Source: Paenibacillus rigui
GTDB taxonomy: Bacteria > Bacillota > Bacilli > Paenibacillales > NBRC-103111
Assembly (NCBI RefSeq): GCF_002234615.1
Contig: NZ_NMQW01000004.1
Coordinates: 1 to 64,000, forward strand
DNA: 64,000 nt
Direction of reading: 5' to 3'
This document shows, in pieces, positions 1 through 7,604 of the stretch. How positions within the stretch are numbered: position 1 is the stretch's first letter; every line of letters starts with the position of its first letter. A program made the translations under genes and the position numbers. The notes under the pieces were generated by a model that saw nothing but the letters and a program-made list of their open reading frames with translations, did no database searches and was not told where the DNA came from.

Positions 1-56
1 ACTGCATACGACGTTCCCCTTAGTCCCGTGGGCTCGGAAATGTATAAAAGAGCCAG

Positions 57-275
57 GTGAAGAATCATACATTCTACTCCGCGAAGAATCATACATTCTA
101 CTCCGCTAAGAATCATACATTCTACTCCGTGAAGAATCATACATTCTACTCCGTGAAGAATCATACATTCTACTCCGCGAAGAATCATACATTCTACTCC
201 GTGAAGAATCATACATTCTACTCCGTGAAGAATCATACATTCTACTCCGTGAAGAATCATACGTTCTACTCCGCG
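57..275. repeat. 24-bp tandem repeat, nine copies
   Basis: Nine head-to-tail copies of a 24-bp unit (GAAGAATCATACATTCTACT plus CCGN) run almost without variation. Differences are limited to the last codon of each unit (GCG, GCT or GTG) and one A-to-G change in the final copy. Because 24 is a multiple of three, the repeat stays open on the plus strand and would encode an octapeptide KNHTFYS(A/V) nine times from a GTG at 57. No good ribosome binding site precedes it, so I treat it as a minisatellite rather than a gene. The flanks at 1-56 and 276-448 show nothing recognisable. Confidence 0.9.
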
Positions 276-448
276 AGCAACAGCTTTCAAAATACTCAAT
301 GAGATACTAAATTAATTCCTTTTCCTCATCACTCACGTCCTTTCAATCCCGATACTTTACCCCGAATTACGGAAAACCTAATACCACTGCGTAGATCTAA
401 TACATAAATATAGTGGTTTGATTCCAATTCCTCACTTACTTTTCCAGC

Positions 449-778
449 TTAAAACGTTCCTCCATCTTCTAGCTTCCTCGATCCTTTGAATTCTTTCATT
501 GCGCCGATTAACCCTGTGATGATAAATTTCTTGATCGCGGGACTCATGGTCCTTAGCTTTTGAATTACTTCGCTGATATCTTCAACTACCCCACTACCAT
601 TAAGCTCTTTCCGCTTTTGATGAACTCCCCAAGAAATACCTTGTTCCCAAGCACTTTGGAGTTCATATGCTACTTTATCCGCAAGTTCTTCTGTCGGTAA
701 CTCCATTAACTGATTATCGAAAACGCCGTCAGCTACAAGAATAAGAAACTTACCGTCTCTGACTACCGATTTGTACAA
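449..778 (-). CDS. Hypothetical protein, 109 aa
   Basis: I do not recognise this protein. It is soluble-looking, with a hydrophobic start (KFLILVADGVF), an acidic/amphipathic middle (ELADKVAYELQSAWEQG) and a helical, Lys-rich C-terminal half. A TTG codon at 778 is the preferred start because AAAGGAGA lies 7 nt before it; the longer reading from 796 would begin inside that ribosome binding site. It is followed at lower coordinates only by the tandem repeat. Its AT-rich composition matches the rest of the island. Function unknown. Confidence 0.6.
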   Translation of the reverse strand: MYKSVVRDGKFLILVADGVFDNQLMELPTEELADKVAYELQSAWEQGISWGVHQKRKELNGSGVVEDISEVIQKLRTMSPAIKKFIITGLIGAMKEFKGSRKLEDGGTF

Positions 779-983
779 GGTTCGGTCTCCTTTCACAAAA
801 TGCTTTCAAACCATCTTACCATATAAAAGCCATCTCTGGGGGTCAATGAAAGGCCACTACTCGGTATTAAGCGTTGAGTTTGCTCCGGATGGAAAGAAAC
901 CACAATAAATAACCCCAATCAGCCGCTTCCGAAATCCACACGGGACCTGTTCTATGCAAGCCATAGCAATATGCCCCTCAATA

Positions 984-1319
984 TTAGGATTTTACTGTAC
1001 TCTCTTGAATCCATGAATCAATTGCGTCTCTATGAAACAATATCCTTCTTCGGATCCTCACGTGGGGAATCTGCTTCTCGCGCACCATCGTGTATATGCA
1101 GTCAGTAGAGACGCCAAGATAATTGGACAATTCGATTACTGATAAAACGGATCTTTCCTGGCTATTTGCTTTATGATGAACAAATTCTTCTATCTCATTT
1201 TCACAAGAACTTGCTTCATGTTTATTCTGGTTGTCGAGATTAAGGTTGGCAACCCGCTCCTCTTCTAATTCCAGTAAAAGTCTTAATAATTTTACTCGCA
1301 ACAGGTCATCAGTTTTCAT
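984..1319 (-). CDS. Excisionase/AlpA-type helix-turn-helix protein
   Basis: A 111-residue protein whose C-terminal half (about residues 55-107) is a winged-helix of the excisionase/AlpA kind: a segment LSVIELSNYLGVSTDCIYTM followed by KQIPHVRIRRRILFHRDAID, in which the wing strand and the final helix with a Trp (DSWIQES) match the HTH_17 pattern. The N-terminal half is a charged Leu-rich helix, perhaps for dimerisation. The start at 1319 has GGGGCG seven nt upstream and was chosen over an in-frame Met 13 codons earlier. Proteins of this type direct phage or island excision or regulate neighbouring genes; no integrase is visible here. Family call good, exact role unknown. Confidence 0.75.
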   Translation of the reverse strand: MKTDDLLRVKLLRLLLELEEERVANLNLDNQNKHEASSCENEIEEFVHHKANSQERSVLSVIELSNYLGVSTDCIYTMVREKQIPHVRIRRRILFHRDAIDSWIQESTVKS

Positions 1320-1997
1320 AATTTCGCCCCTTAGTTTATTTAACTGCAAAGACCTCACAATTTTCCCATTTACCGATCATAATCCTTCGCAAAATAGTGA
1401 TTTTAGAGATAAAGTTCAAGCTGCGATTTATAGCTTTTTTCAATTCCAATAAGCATTCATGCCCATATTAATTAACTTTTAACCAAACTTCTTTTAACTG
1501 GAGCACCGTAACAACCGTAGGCAAAATTTAAATCGTAGCGATCCGTTTTTTCGAGTTCCCCATTGTATTTTCGGAACCGGTCCCTAGTAGACAGACAGGA
1601 AATTCTGAACAAAGAGGCTTTTACGAAATCACTCATCAAGCTCATAAGAGCTACTCCCTTTCCATTACGACACAAAAGAGCTTGTTGGACGCGCTCGATA
1701 TGTATCATATTAATGAAAAATGTATGCTCGTAGCCTTCAACGTCCCGCTCATCTTGCGCTTTAAGCGGCGCAGAGAAAATTCGTTAATCAACCCATTCAG
1801 CGGAAATAAAGGCGTATTGTATCTCGATGCGTTCAGATTCTCGAAGTTCACATTTTCGTGCACCATTGACAAAAGTGCACTCTTGTTGTTATGTTTGTTT
1901 TGTATGTATTTTCCATAATCCCTGCCAACACCGTTGGTTGTGGTGATTCTCTGATAGTTTATTGAAACTCGCCATTAACTTATGTTAATCGTGCTGA

Positions 1998-2022
1998 AAG
2001 AGCCGCCTTTATGGAGGCTCTT
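1998..2022. terminator. Hairpin, terminator-like
   Basis: AAGAGCC and GGCTCTT arms separated by a short loop form a stable stem with A- and T-rich edges. It could end transcription from either side; no adjacent gene clearly owns it. Confidence 0.4.
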
Positions 2023-2201
2023 CGTCTTATCTTCTCAAATTTATGAACCCATCTACTTGCTGGACTCCACTAATTCTCTTTTGACTCCCGCTCTTTTTGT
2101 CCAGTTATGGTCACAAAGAAACGTTTTTGTATAAACACATTCTCTATTAGTGTCTGGACAAACAAGAGCTACTAAGCCTCGGCAATGACGCCATATAACG
2201 C

Positions 2202-2244
2202 AAAAAGGAGCCGCCACCGTAACTTCAGTGGCAAAGCTCCTTTT
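2202..2244. terminator. Palindrome accompanying repeat copy A
   Basis: AAAAAGGAGC pairs with GCTCCTTTT, with an inner CCAC/GTGG stem. It sits on the low-coordinate side of repeat copy A, the same relative place as the palindromes next to copies B, C, D and E. It probably terminates transcription of the minus-strand gene ending at 2369; the T-run also makes it usable on the plus strand. Confidence 0.5.
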
Positions 2245-2270
2245 CGTTTTTATGGATTTAACATATGGCA

Positions 2271-2340
2271 GCGAACCGTGGCTCTGCAAATCCACAATCC
2301 GCCGCCGCGTGATGCTTAGGATGTTCGGGGAGATGGCGTG
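2271..2340. repeat. Composite island repeat, copy A (right half only)
   Basis: Matches the right half of the repeat seen in full at 3767-3893 and 6408-6531: GCGAACCGTGG, then GCAAATCCACAATCCGCCGC, then CGTGATGCTTAGGATGTT and GGGGAG. The left half (CCATTGTGG...GGACAAGGGTTC) is missing. It begins about 28 nt after the stop of the minus-strand HEPN-like gene. Confidence 0.8.
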
Positions 2341-2368
2341 ATCTATAATTCTTAAATTTAGAGCATGT

Positions 2369-3604
2369 CTACAATTTAATGCTATTAGTTCTGTTATAAG
2401 CCTCTTCGGTCGCTTTTAACGAAAGCTGGAAATTCCGTTTTTCAAAATAACTACATAAGATTAATTCCATTAAGTCAGTCATAGTAATGAAAAGTAAAAC
2501 AATCAAAGTGCTCACCGATTCAGATGATGCTTTATAATCCACCCATTTATTTTTATGACAGATCGCTTGTCTCAAATCATTCAACACACCGTATTCATCA
2601 CTTTCCTCAATTTCGATGCAACTCATTAAGATTTCATCTTGTTGAGAGGAATTGATTGCCCTCTTCGCGTTCCGAACATTATCCTTAAAGTAGGTGGTTT
2701 TTGTAGCTATCGAGTAGCGATGCTTCACAAATAATCCAAGCTTGTCATAAAACTGGTAACTGAACGTGAGTCCAAGTCTTGCAAAATACGCATACTCCTT
2801 TTCTCCACTACCACGTAGTCCGTTATCCATACTATACGTATATTTTAGGCATCTGGAAACCTCAAGATATTTCATGACCAAATTTAATAATATTGTAAGT
2901 TCCTCATCTGGTCGTATTTCCATTACCTTATAGCTTAATTCAGTGGTCAAAGAGAAGATGCGAATGGCACTTTCTTTATTTCCATGTAGAAGTTGCTTTC
3001 TTTGCAATAATGATAGCTCATTGTACACTGGAGCATATATTTCTAATGGATTTACATCTTCTCGATGACCATTTAAATCATCAAGTAGATCAATGACCAT
3101 TTCTATAAATGAAAGCATTTTTTCGATACTAAACACACGTAATACTTCCTCGTGATCACCATAAAAAGGATCGATGTCATGCTCCGATTTATTTCTCCAT
3201 TTTAATTCCCTAGCCAAAAATTGTTGAATGCAATTGTACTTTACAGAAATTCTTTTATCAATCTTCAATTGTTTCTTATGAAAGTGAGAAACTTTCATCA
3301 TTATCTGTTTTATAGTGGACAGTATTTCACGGTAGAAAGTTGTGTATGGAATAAAGCGATTTCCAATACCTGTAGTGTTGTAGTACACCGATTCACATGA
3401 TTTTTGTATATAATCTATTGAATCAAGCATATGGGTGAAGTCAAGCCTGATTAAATTCTGACTGGAGTCTTTAAACCGTTCACCCCATTTTAATACTATC
3501 TCGTGCAAGCGTCGCAACCTAAGTGCATTTTCCTCGATTTGTCTGTTAATTGATGAATAATCCTCCATCGCCTTCATATCTATGTACTGTTGTTTTATGG
3601 GCAT
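2369..3604 (-). CDS. HEPN-like protein, putative RNase
   Basis: A 411-residue largely helical protein with many charged residues. Near the C-terminus, residues 345-350 read RQAICH, an R-x4-H motif inside LNDLRQAICHKN, as expected for the catalytic loop of HEPN ribonucleases; a segment about 70 residues earlier (QFYDKLGLFVKHRYS) resembles the helix before this loop in LA2681-like HEPN proteins. HEPN RNases commonly act in toxin-antitoxin or anti-phage systems by cutting RNA. AAGGAG lies 8 nt before the ATG. It stands alone on the minus strand, with its own repeat copy (A) and palindrome downstream. The family assignment rests on the motif and context only; a structural or scaffold role is possible. 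Confidence 0.55.
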   Translation of the reverse strand: MPIKQQYIDMKAMEDYSSINRQIEENALRLRRLHEIVLKWGERFKDSSQNLIRLDFTHMLDSIDYIQKSCESVYYNTTGIGNRFIPYTTFYREILSTIKQIMMKVSHFHKKQLKIDKRISVKYNCIQQFLARELKWRNKSEHDIDPFYGDHEEVLRVFSIEKMLSFIEMVIDLLDDLNGHREDVNPLEIYAPVYNELSLLQRKQLLHGNKESAIRIFSLTTELSYKVMEIRPDEELTILLNLVMKYLEVSRCLKYTYSMDNGLRGSGEKEYAYFARLGLTFSYQFYDKLGLFVKHRYSIATKTTYFKDNVRNAKRAINSSQQDEILMSCIEIEESDEYGVLNDLRQAICHKNKWVDYKASSESVSTLIVLLFITMTDLMELILCSYFEKRNFQLSLKATEEAYNRTNSIKL

Positions 3605-3707
3605 TCCTTATACTCCTTTTCGAGAAGCATGGTATTTTCATTCCATATTATTACACTATTACAACTACGAACAGGGCAAAAGTATTACAATGACTATTAA
3701 AAAAGGA

Positions 3708-3743
3708 AAACCGTCAAGTCTTAATAGAACGACTTAACGGTTT
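3708..3743. terminator. Palindrome accompanying repeat copy B
   Basis: AAACCGTCAAGTC and GACTTAACGGTTT form a 13-bp stem with one mismatch around a 10-nt loop. It lies between repeat copy B and the promoter region of the HEPN-like gene, where it would terminate minus-strand transcripts coming from the DUF5655 gene. Confidence 0.6.
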
Positions 3744-3766
3744 CTCAAAATGTCACTAGACATGGA

Positions 3767-3893
3767 GAACCCCTGTCCAACATTTTTATCCATTGTGGTT
3801 TTATATGGACAAGGGTTCGATCTTCTGAACCATGCATCAGCAAATCCACAATTCGTCGCCTCGTGATGCTTAGGCTGTTTGGAGAGGTTGCTT
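3767..3893. repeat. Composite island repeat, copy B (complete)
   Basis: Order on the plus strand: GAACCCCTGTCC (3767), CCATTGTGGTTTT (3790), GGACAAGGGTTC (about 3807), a GGTTC/GAACC stem, CAAATCCACAAT (3841), CGTGATGCTTAGG, then GGAGAGGTTGC. GAACCCCTGTCC and GGACAAGGGTTC are inverted copies, and CCATTGTGG...TTTT is inverted relative to CAAATCCACAAT, so the element can fold into two alternative hairpins. It ends 12 nt from the stop of the minus-strand gene at 3906. Confidence 0.85.
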
Positions 3894-3905
3894 AAATATC
3901 TTGGT

Positions 3906-4823
3906 TTAACTAGATTCATAACTTTTAAGCAAATAGGTCTTGGCCTTCTCTAACTGCTCATCGTTGTTAATAGTAATCTCGAGCTCGCCAGTTCCATAAT
4001 GTCCGATTTTTCTCACATCCCTTGTGAAGCCTGGCTCTATTTTGATGGAATCTGGATTCACCTTCACATAAAGAGTGATTCTGCCCATTTGGGGATGAAA
4101 TTCTATACAAGCAAAGTTCTTAATCCTTCTGAAAGCAATGTAATGCTTTAAAGTTTTTTCTTGAACATCATCCCCCAAAGCCAACAGGAATGCCCTAATG
4201 GCCTCATAACGATTTTTAAGTACATCATCAGATTGCTTAAGGTATTCAGTTACCGTTTTTTCAGAGGATTTGTTCGATGTCGGTACTTGCTTCACAGTAT
4301 CCAATTCAATAGTTTGGGCTGTTGTTGCATTGACAAGGTCTAGCATTAGTAGTTCATCACCAAACTGTTTGTAGCTGTACAATTCTATATTGCGATTGAT
4401 TTGCTGTACTGCGTGTCCGTCATATTATGTGAAACCACCGGCTATACACAAAAGACGTGGAGTTGACCAATCAATTAGTTCAGCAACATCATTTCCGTAC
4501 TTTTTCATGACCAGGAGAGTAAACTCAGCTTTATGATCGAGTAGCCAATCGAGGTAATAAAGTCCCTGATTGATAACATTTTCGTTAGTAGATCTTTTAT
4601 ACTCGATGATCACGGGAGCGTTGTTTTCATCTATTCCCAGCGTATCAATCCGCCCGCCATGTGTCTTTCCAGTCGAATATTCAGTTGCCAAAAAGCGTAT
4701 CCCTAGAATTGCTTCTAAGTGCCTCTCCATCAAAGTCTGAAGTGACTTTTCAACTGCTACTGATCTTCCTTCAAGTTCTGAAACTTCTCCGTCATTTATA
4801 TTAAATAACTTAATATCCCCCAA
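3906..4823 (-). pseudogene. DUF5655 / NucS-like nuclease, interrupted by one in-frame stop
   Basis: Two open pieces (4428-4823 and 3906-4424) lie in the same frame, separated by a single TAA at 4425-4427 after CIAGGFT; reading continues YDGHAVQQINRN into the second piece. The first piece has a PD-(D/E)XK nuclease core: GGRIDTLGIDE, then VIIEYKRS with the E-x-K, then QGLYYLDWLLDHK, as in the EndoMS/NucS-like N-terminal domain. The second carries the DUF5655 domain (IAFRRIKNFACIEFHPQMG, then DVRKIGHYGTGELEI). In intact relatives these form one protein of about 300 residues, and the total here is 306 codons. The mutation therefore looks recent, or there is readthrough, or a sequence error. Role probably nucleic-acid binding or cleavage. 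Confidence 0.85.
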
Positions 4824-4922
4824 GTTTCGTCGCTCCTCTAAAAATAAACTAAAACGTTATCTAGACCATTCAACACTTCACATTAATTTCCTTCAACATA
4901 TTCAATTCCAAAGTATACAAAA

Positions 4923-4956
4923 AAGCGTTTGAACCAATAAAGGTCCCCTGACGCTT
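4923..4956. terminator. Palindrome accompanying repeat copy C
   Basis: AAGCGT and ACGCTT arms flank a 22-nt interior that includes CCCCTG. It lies on the low-coordinate side of copy C, in the same relative position as the palindromes by the other copies and with the same GCGT arm seen next to copy E. It is shorter than the others. Confidence 0.4.
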
Positions 4957-4998
4957 AATCATGTAGTACAGGACGTGAAATTCTCCTCCCCTATCTTT

Positions 4999-5104
4999 AC
5001 CATTGTGGTTTTGTATGGACAAGGGTTCATAAATGCGAACCGTGGCTTTGCAAATCCACAATCCGCCGCGGCGTGATGCTCAGGTTGTTTGGGGAGGTGG
5101 CTTA
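4999..5104. repeat. Composite island repeat, copy C
   Basis: Contains ACCATTGTGGTTTTG, TATGGACAAGGGTTCAT, GCGAACCGTGGC, GCAAATCCACAATCCGCCGC, GCGTGATGCTCAGG and GGGGAGGTGGCTTA in order. It lacks the outer GAACCCCTGTCC arm found in copies B and D. The last bases overlap the stop codon (5102-5104) of the minus-strand gene, so the repeat begins exactly where that gene ends. Confidence 0.85.
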
Positions 5105-5482
5105 GGACACCTGCCAATTGGGCAATCTGAAATACGTCATCCCCTTGATAGGACGACCATCCTTAGCGTAACGACCAAATCCCCAGGTTTCAGGACGTTG
5201 GAGAATTACTTCAAACAAAATAAGACCATAAAATTTTGCTGCAGATATATCGTCATTTTCGAGTGCATAATAAAGGGGTTGATAAACCGTTCCATGCCAG
5301 TCGTGCCCAGGAATCCAACTCGAAGTTATAACTTCATTTAAATCGGCTATGTTATTCAATACCTTTCGTATCTGATCATACGCAGTATTATCGAATTTTT
5401 GTAATTTCTTTAACCATTTTGCGTACTCGGTACGATGTGGAACATAGTTTATTTCCTTACCCGACTCAACACTGAGGATCAT
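5102..5482 (-). CDS. Hypothetical protein paired with the EVE-like gene
   Basis: A 126-residue protein I cannot assign. It has a basic N-terminal helix (RTEYAKWLKKLQKFD), a central aromatic segment (SSWIPGHDWHGTVYQPLYYA) and a conserved-looking C-terminal block (FEVILQRPETWGFGRY, then GMTYFRLPNW). The ATG at 5482 has AAGGGG 8 nt upstream; a GTG three codons earlier would leave no spacing. It starts 13 nt after the EVE-like gene stops, so the two are almost certainly one transcript, and its own stop lies inside repeat copy C. A function in the same nucleic-acid-sensing system as its neighbour is inference from pairing alone. Confidence 0.6.
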   Translation of the reverse strand: MILSVESGKEINYVPHRTEYAKWLKKLQKFDNTAYDQIRKVLNNIADLNEVITSSWIPGHDWHGTVYQPLYYALENDDISAAKFYGLILFEVILQRPETWGFGRYAKDGRPIKGMTYFRLPNWQVS

Positions 5483-5494
5483 TAGACACACCCC

Positions 5495-6103
5495 TTAGCT
5501 CTTGAAATATTGTAACAATGCTATTGCAGCGCGTGTTTTCCTCTCAATATCCTTTGAATCCATTTCTTCTGCAAGTATCGAAAGAGCCTTGCTCAGTAAC
5601 TCATTGGTTTCAATACCTAAAGTGGCTGGTTGTTGATTGAGGTATCTTTCAAGTTTTGCGACCTCAATCGGGTGCTTGAACTGTGTTATACTAGGTCGAT
5701 TTCGGATGAACTCCTTTAATTCAGGTATCAATTCACTTCGAGGAATGACTGCTTTCCAATCGACAGAACGCTGATGGGATAACCCCACATCATCCAAATC
5801 TCCCTTAAAACTATAAGCCCCTAACACACCAACATGAACGTTGCCGTTGTTTCGATCCTCGATGAGAACGAAATCTCCAGGCGACATAGTGTTACAAAAG
5901 GCATTAACCATCCCTAGATGATAACGGGTTCGTGCAGGATCTTCATGATAAACACGTTCTAAACGTTCGCGAATTTCCTGTTTGTTTAGACCACTTAGGT
6001 CACCCAAACCAGGATAACCAATTGCAACAAATCCTCCAGTCAAAAACTCATTAAATTTATCCTCTACATTTAGAGGATATGTTTTGCATTGAAACAACTC
6101 CAT
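5495..6103 (-). CDS. EVE/PUA-like domain protein
   Basis: A 202-residue protein. Residues about 5-125 have the pattern of EVE/PUA-like readers of modified bases: GGFVAIGYPGLGDLSG at the start, SPGDFVLIEDR in the middle, NVHVGVLGAYSF, and HQRSVDWKAVIPRSEL at the end. In restriction-type systems such modules sit at the N-terminus of a nuclease or GTPase; here only a helical C-terminal part follows (RPSITQFKHPIEVAKLERYL and onwards), without a nuclease motif. It may depend on the 126-residue protein encoded immediately downstream. The start ATG is preceded by GGAGTAATC. The family assignment is moderately secure, the defence role inferred. Confidence 0.6.
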   Translation of the reverse strand: MELFQCKTYPLNVEDKFNEFLTGGFVAIGYPGLGDLSGLNKQEIRERLERVYHEDPARTRYHLGMVNAFCNTMSPGDFVLIEDRNNGNVHVGVLGAYSFKGDLDDVGLSHQRSVDWKAVIPRSELIPELKEFIRNRPSITQFKHPIEVAKLERYLNQQPATLGIETNELLSKALSILAEEMDSKDIERKTRAAIALLQYFKS

Positions 6104-6320
6104 TATTGATTACTCCTCTCGTTCTAATTATCCTTGGAGATAACCTTCAAGGACCTCTACATAGGATAATAACACCCAACTTCCTTCTTGTCAATCTTGA
6201 TGGTGCTCTTCATGATGTTCTTAGATCGTGCTTGATCTCTATGGTCTTATATTTCTGAATGTTGCATACAGCTTGTGGTTGAATGAATCCTTCTGTATTC
6301 CAACCTCACCAAAAAGAAAA

Positions 6321-6367
6321 AACAGTACAGACAAAAGCGTAACTAAATCGCAATTGACGGTACTGTT
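6321..6367. terminator. Palindrome accompanying repeat copy D
   Basis: AACAGTAC and GTACTGTT form the outer stem, with an inner GCG/CGC and CAA/TTG pairing. Its arms (GTAC, CAAAAGCG, GACGGTACTG) closely resemble the palindrome at 8723-8782 beside copy E, so the two are related sequences and not independent terminators. Confidence 0.6.
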
Positions 6368-6407
6368 ATATTGAAATTTGATCCTTACGTCATTGGAGAA
6401 CGAAAAT

Positions 6408-6531
6408 GAACCCCTGTTCACTTAACCATTGTGGTTTGTGTGGACAAGGGTTCATTTTTCCGAGCCGTGGCTTGGCAAATCCACAATCCGCCGCAGCGTG
6501 ATGTTTAGGATGTTTGGGGAGGTTGCGTAAA
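6408..6531. repeat. Composite island repeat, copy D (complete)
   Basis: Same order as copy B: GAACCCCTGTTC (6408), CCATTGTGGTTTG, GTGGACAAGGGTTC, GAGCCGTGGCTTGG, CAAATCCACAATCCGCCGC, GCGTGATGTTTAGGATG, GGGGAGGTTGCG. It ends 12 nt from the TAG at 6543 that closes the repaired reading of the minus-strand membrane-protein gene. Confidence 0.85.
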
Positions 6532-6542
6532 GACAGAAGTTT

Positions 6543-7009
6543 CTAGTATCCTCTTCGCCTTTTCCCACCATTTGAAGAAGATCCATACATTATTGCCAGC
6601 CCTGTAATGGCAAGAACAGCAAATAAAATAAAGGAGTATATTGAAAAATATAATCCAATTATTCCAATAATTACGCGACGAAAATTATTAAACCTGAGAT
6701 CCACGAACTAATATCGTACTCTCTACTAAGTTCTAAAGCATTGTATATTGTCGACAAACTCAACAGTCCCATCAAAATAAAAGCAACAAAACTTTCTAGC
6801 ATCACAACTATATATTCTTTCGTATGGTGAAGATAGAAGATAATATAATCAATATAAGTGTTAGGAATTGTACTTGGTTCTGGCAAAGTTAATATGCCTT
6901 TGAAAGAGAAAAATGAAATTATAAATGCTACACCCATTAGAATAAAATATGATATTTTACTGTGAAAAATCTCAAGTGAGTCCCAAATCGACTCGAATAT
7001 ACTGAACAA
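6543..7009 (-). pseudogene. Membrane protein gene with a frameshift
   Basis: The first 112 codons encode an integral membrane protein with hydrophobic segments around residues 18-40 and 65-90, ending at a TAA near 6671 just after SGLIIFVA. In another frame the sequence continues at once with VIIGIIGLYFSIYSFILF, AVLAITGLAIMYG and a basic tail (NGGKRRRGY) to a TAG at 6543. A single-base indel around 6670-6680 would join the two into a protein of about 154 residues with a third membrane segment and a cytoplasmic basic tail. Repeat copy D begins right after the second stop, supporting 6543 as the original end. Function unknown; it lies downstream of the DUF3892 pair. Confidence 0.7.
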
Positions 7010-7039
7010 AATTTCATTCTCCCTACTATTTAGTCTAGA

Positions 7040-7180
7040 TTACTTTTTGCTTCTTGCCTGTGCCAATACTGAGCCAGCCAATGACTTTGTTTTAGCACTA
7101 GAACCAGCACTTCTCAAAGCTCTAGATGCTTTTGTAGCTAATTTAGAACTACTAACTTTCTTCGTACTAGATTTTTCCAC
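7040..7180 (-). CDS. Small Lys/Ser/Ala-rich protein, 46 aa
   Basis: A GTG at 7180, 8 nt after GAAGGGGG, opens a 46-codon frame ending at 7040. The product contains 10 Ser, 9 Lys and 8 Ala (KKVSSSKLATKASRALRSAG then SVLAQARSKK), resembling a histone-H1-like tail. Small proteins with the pattern SKxxSKASxxLRxxxSSxxxKSxAGSxLxQ are, to my recollection, often encoded next to DUF3892 genes, as here (18 nt away). The composition suggests nucleic-acid or envelope polyanion binding, which is inference. It is probably co-transcribed with the DUF3892 gene. Confidence 0.7.
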   Translation of the reverse strand: MEKSSTKKVSSSKLATKASRALRSAGSSAKTKSLAGSVLAQARSKK

Positions 7181-7198
7181 ATTCTTCACCCCCTTCAA

Positions 7199-7489
7199 TT
7201 AATATTTACATTCAAGTAGGCTGAGCAAATTATCCGGATTTTCACCATCAGCTACAGTTTTAATATACTTATTCCCATATCGACTTTTGGCAACAATAAC
7301 ATCCACCGTTCGCCCTCCTCTACTAACATAAAAAGCCCACTTCCCGCTTTCAATCCCCTCAATCGCATGTTGTTGAGTAATACGCCATAAAGAACCATCA
7401 GCATTTTGCCCGCCGATATGTGTTATTCTCTCATGCGAATTATAACGATCACTTTTGTTCACACAAAGTATTTGGTGTCTATTTGCCAT
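7199..7489 (-). CDS. DUF3892 protein
   Basis: A 96-residue protein with the DUF3892 signature: [20 protein letters not shown], then [39 protein letters not shown] and [20 protein letters not shown]. The family is small, single-domain and of unknown biochemical role, though widely found in mobile regions. AGGGAGGA precedes the ATG. Upstream, at 7557-7579, lies an operator nearly identical to the one in the XRE gene promoter, so this gene and the tiny gene behind it are probably controlled by the XRE/ImmA pair. Confidence 0.85.
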   Translation of the reverse strand: MANRHQILCVNKSDRYNSHERITHIGGQNADGSLWRITQQHAIEGIESGKWAFYVSRGGRTVDVIVAKSRYGNKYIKTVADGENPDNLLSLLECKY

Positions 7490-7556
7490 AGTAGGAATCC
7501 TCCCTATTTAATTAGATGGTGATAATATTTATATTAAACTTGTTTGCACAAGGTAT

Positions 7557-7579
7557 ATTGTGTTGATTTTCAACTCAAC
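7557..7579. promoter_or_regulatory. Candidate XRE operator before the DUF3892 gene
   Basis: Reads, in one orientation, GTTGAGTTGA, three bases, TCAACACAAT. It matches the site at 8652-8674 in 20 of 23 positions, differing only in the centre. GTTGA-N3-TCAAC is the symmetric core, with an extra GTTGA half-site. It lies about 70 bp before the DUF3892 start codon. Confidence 0.6.
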
Positions 7580-7604
7580 ATTTATCCTTGAAAAAATGGA
7601 CAGT

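Larger units (their letters stand above)
1320..2270. other. Stretch without a convincing gene
   Basis: About 950 bases upstream of the HTH gene carry only short open frames on both strands with no recognisable protein and no convincing ribosome binding sites. Two hairpins (1998-2022 and 2202-2244) lie in its right part, followed by repeat copy A. It may contain decayed genes. Confidence 0.6.
6104..6542. other. Non-coding stretch holding palindrome D and repeat D
   Basis: No gene is supported between the EVE-like start and the stop of the broken membrane-protein gene. The interval holds a long palindrome (6321-6367), repeat copy D, and presumably the promoter of the EVE-like operon. An open frame at 6239-6421 crosses the palindrome and has no ribosome binding site. 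Confidence 0.6.

Noticed and set aside
57..302. Open frame across the 24-bp repeat as a gene
   Set aside because: No ribosome binding site and no non-repeat domain; openness follows from the unit length being a multiple of three.
1472..2295. Short frames in the left island (1472-1708, 1682-1918, 2053-2295)
   Set aside because: No recognisable protein, overlap hairpins or repeat copy A, and lack translation signals.
3734..3919. Frames running through repeat copies (3734-3919, 4870-5061, 5033-5341)
   Set aside because: They encode the repeat itself (for example NPCPYKTTM) and would differ in frame between copies.
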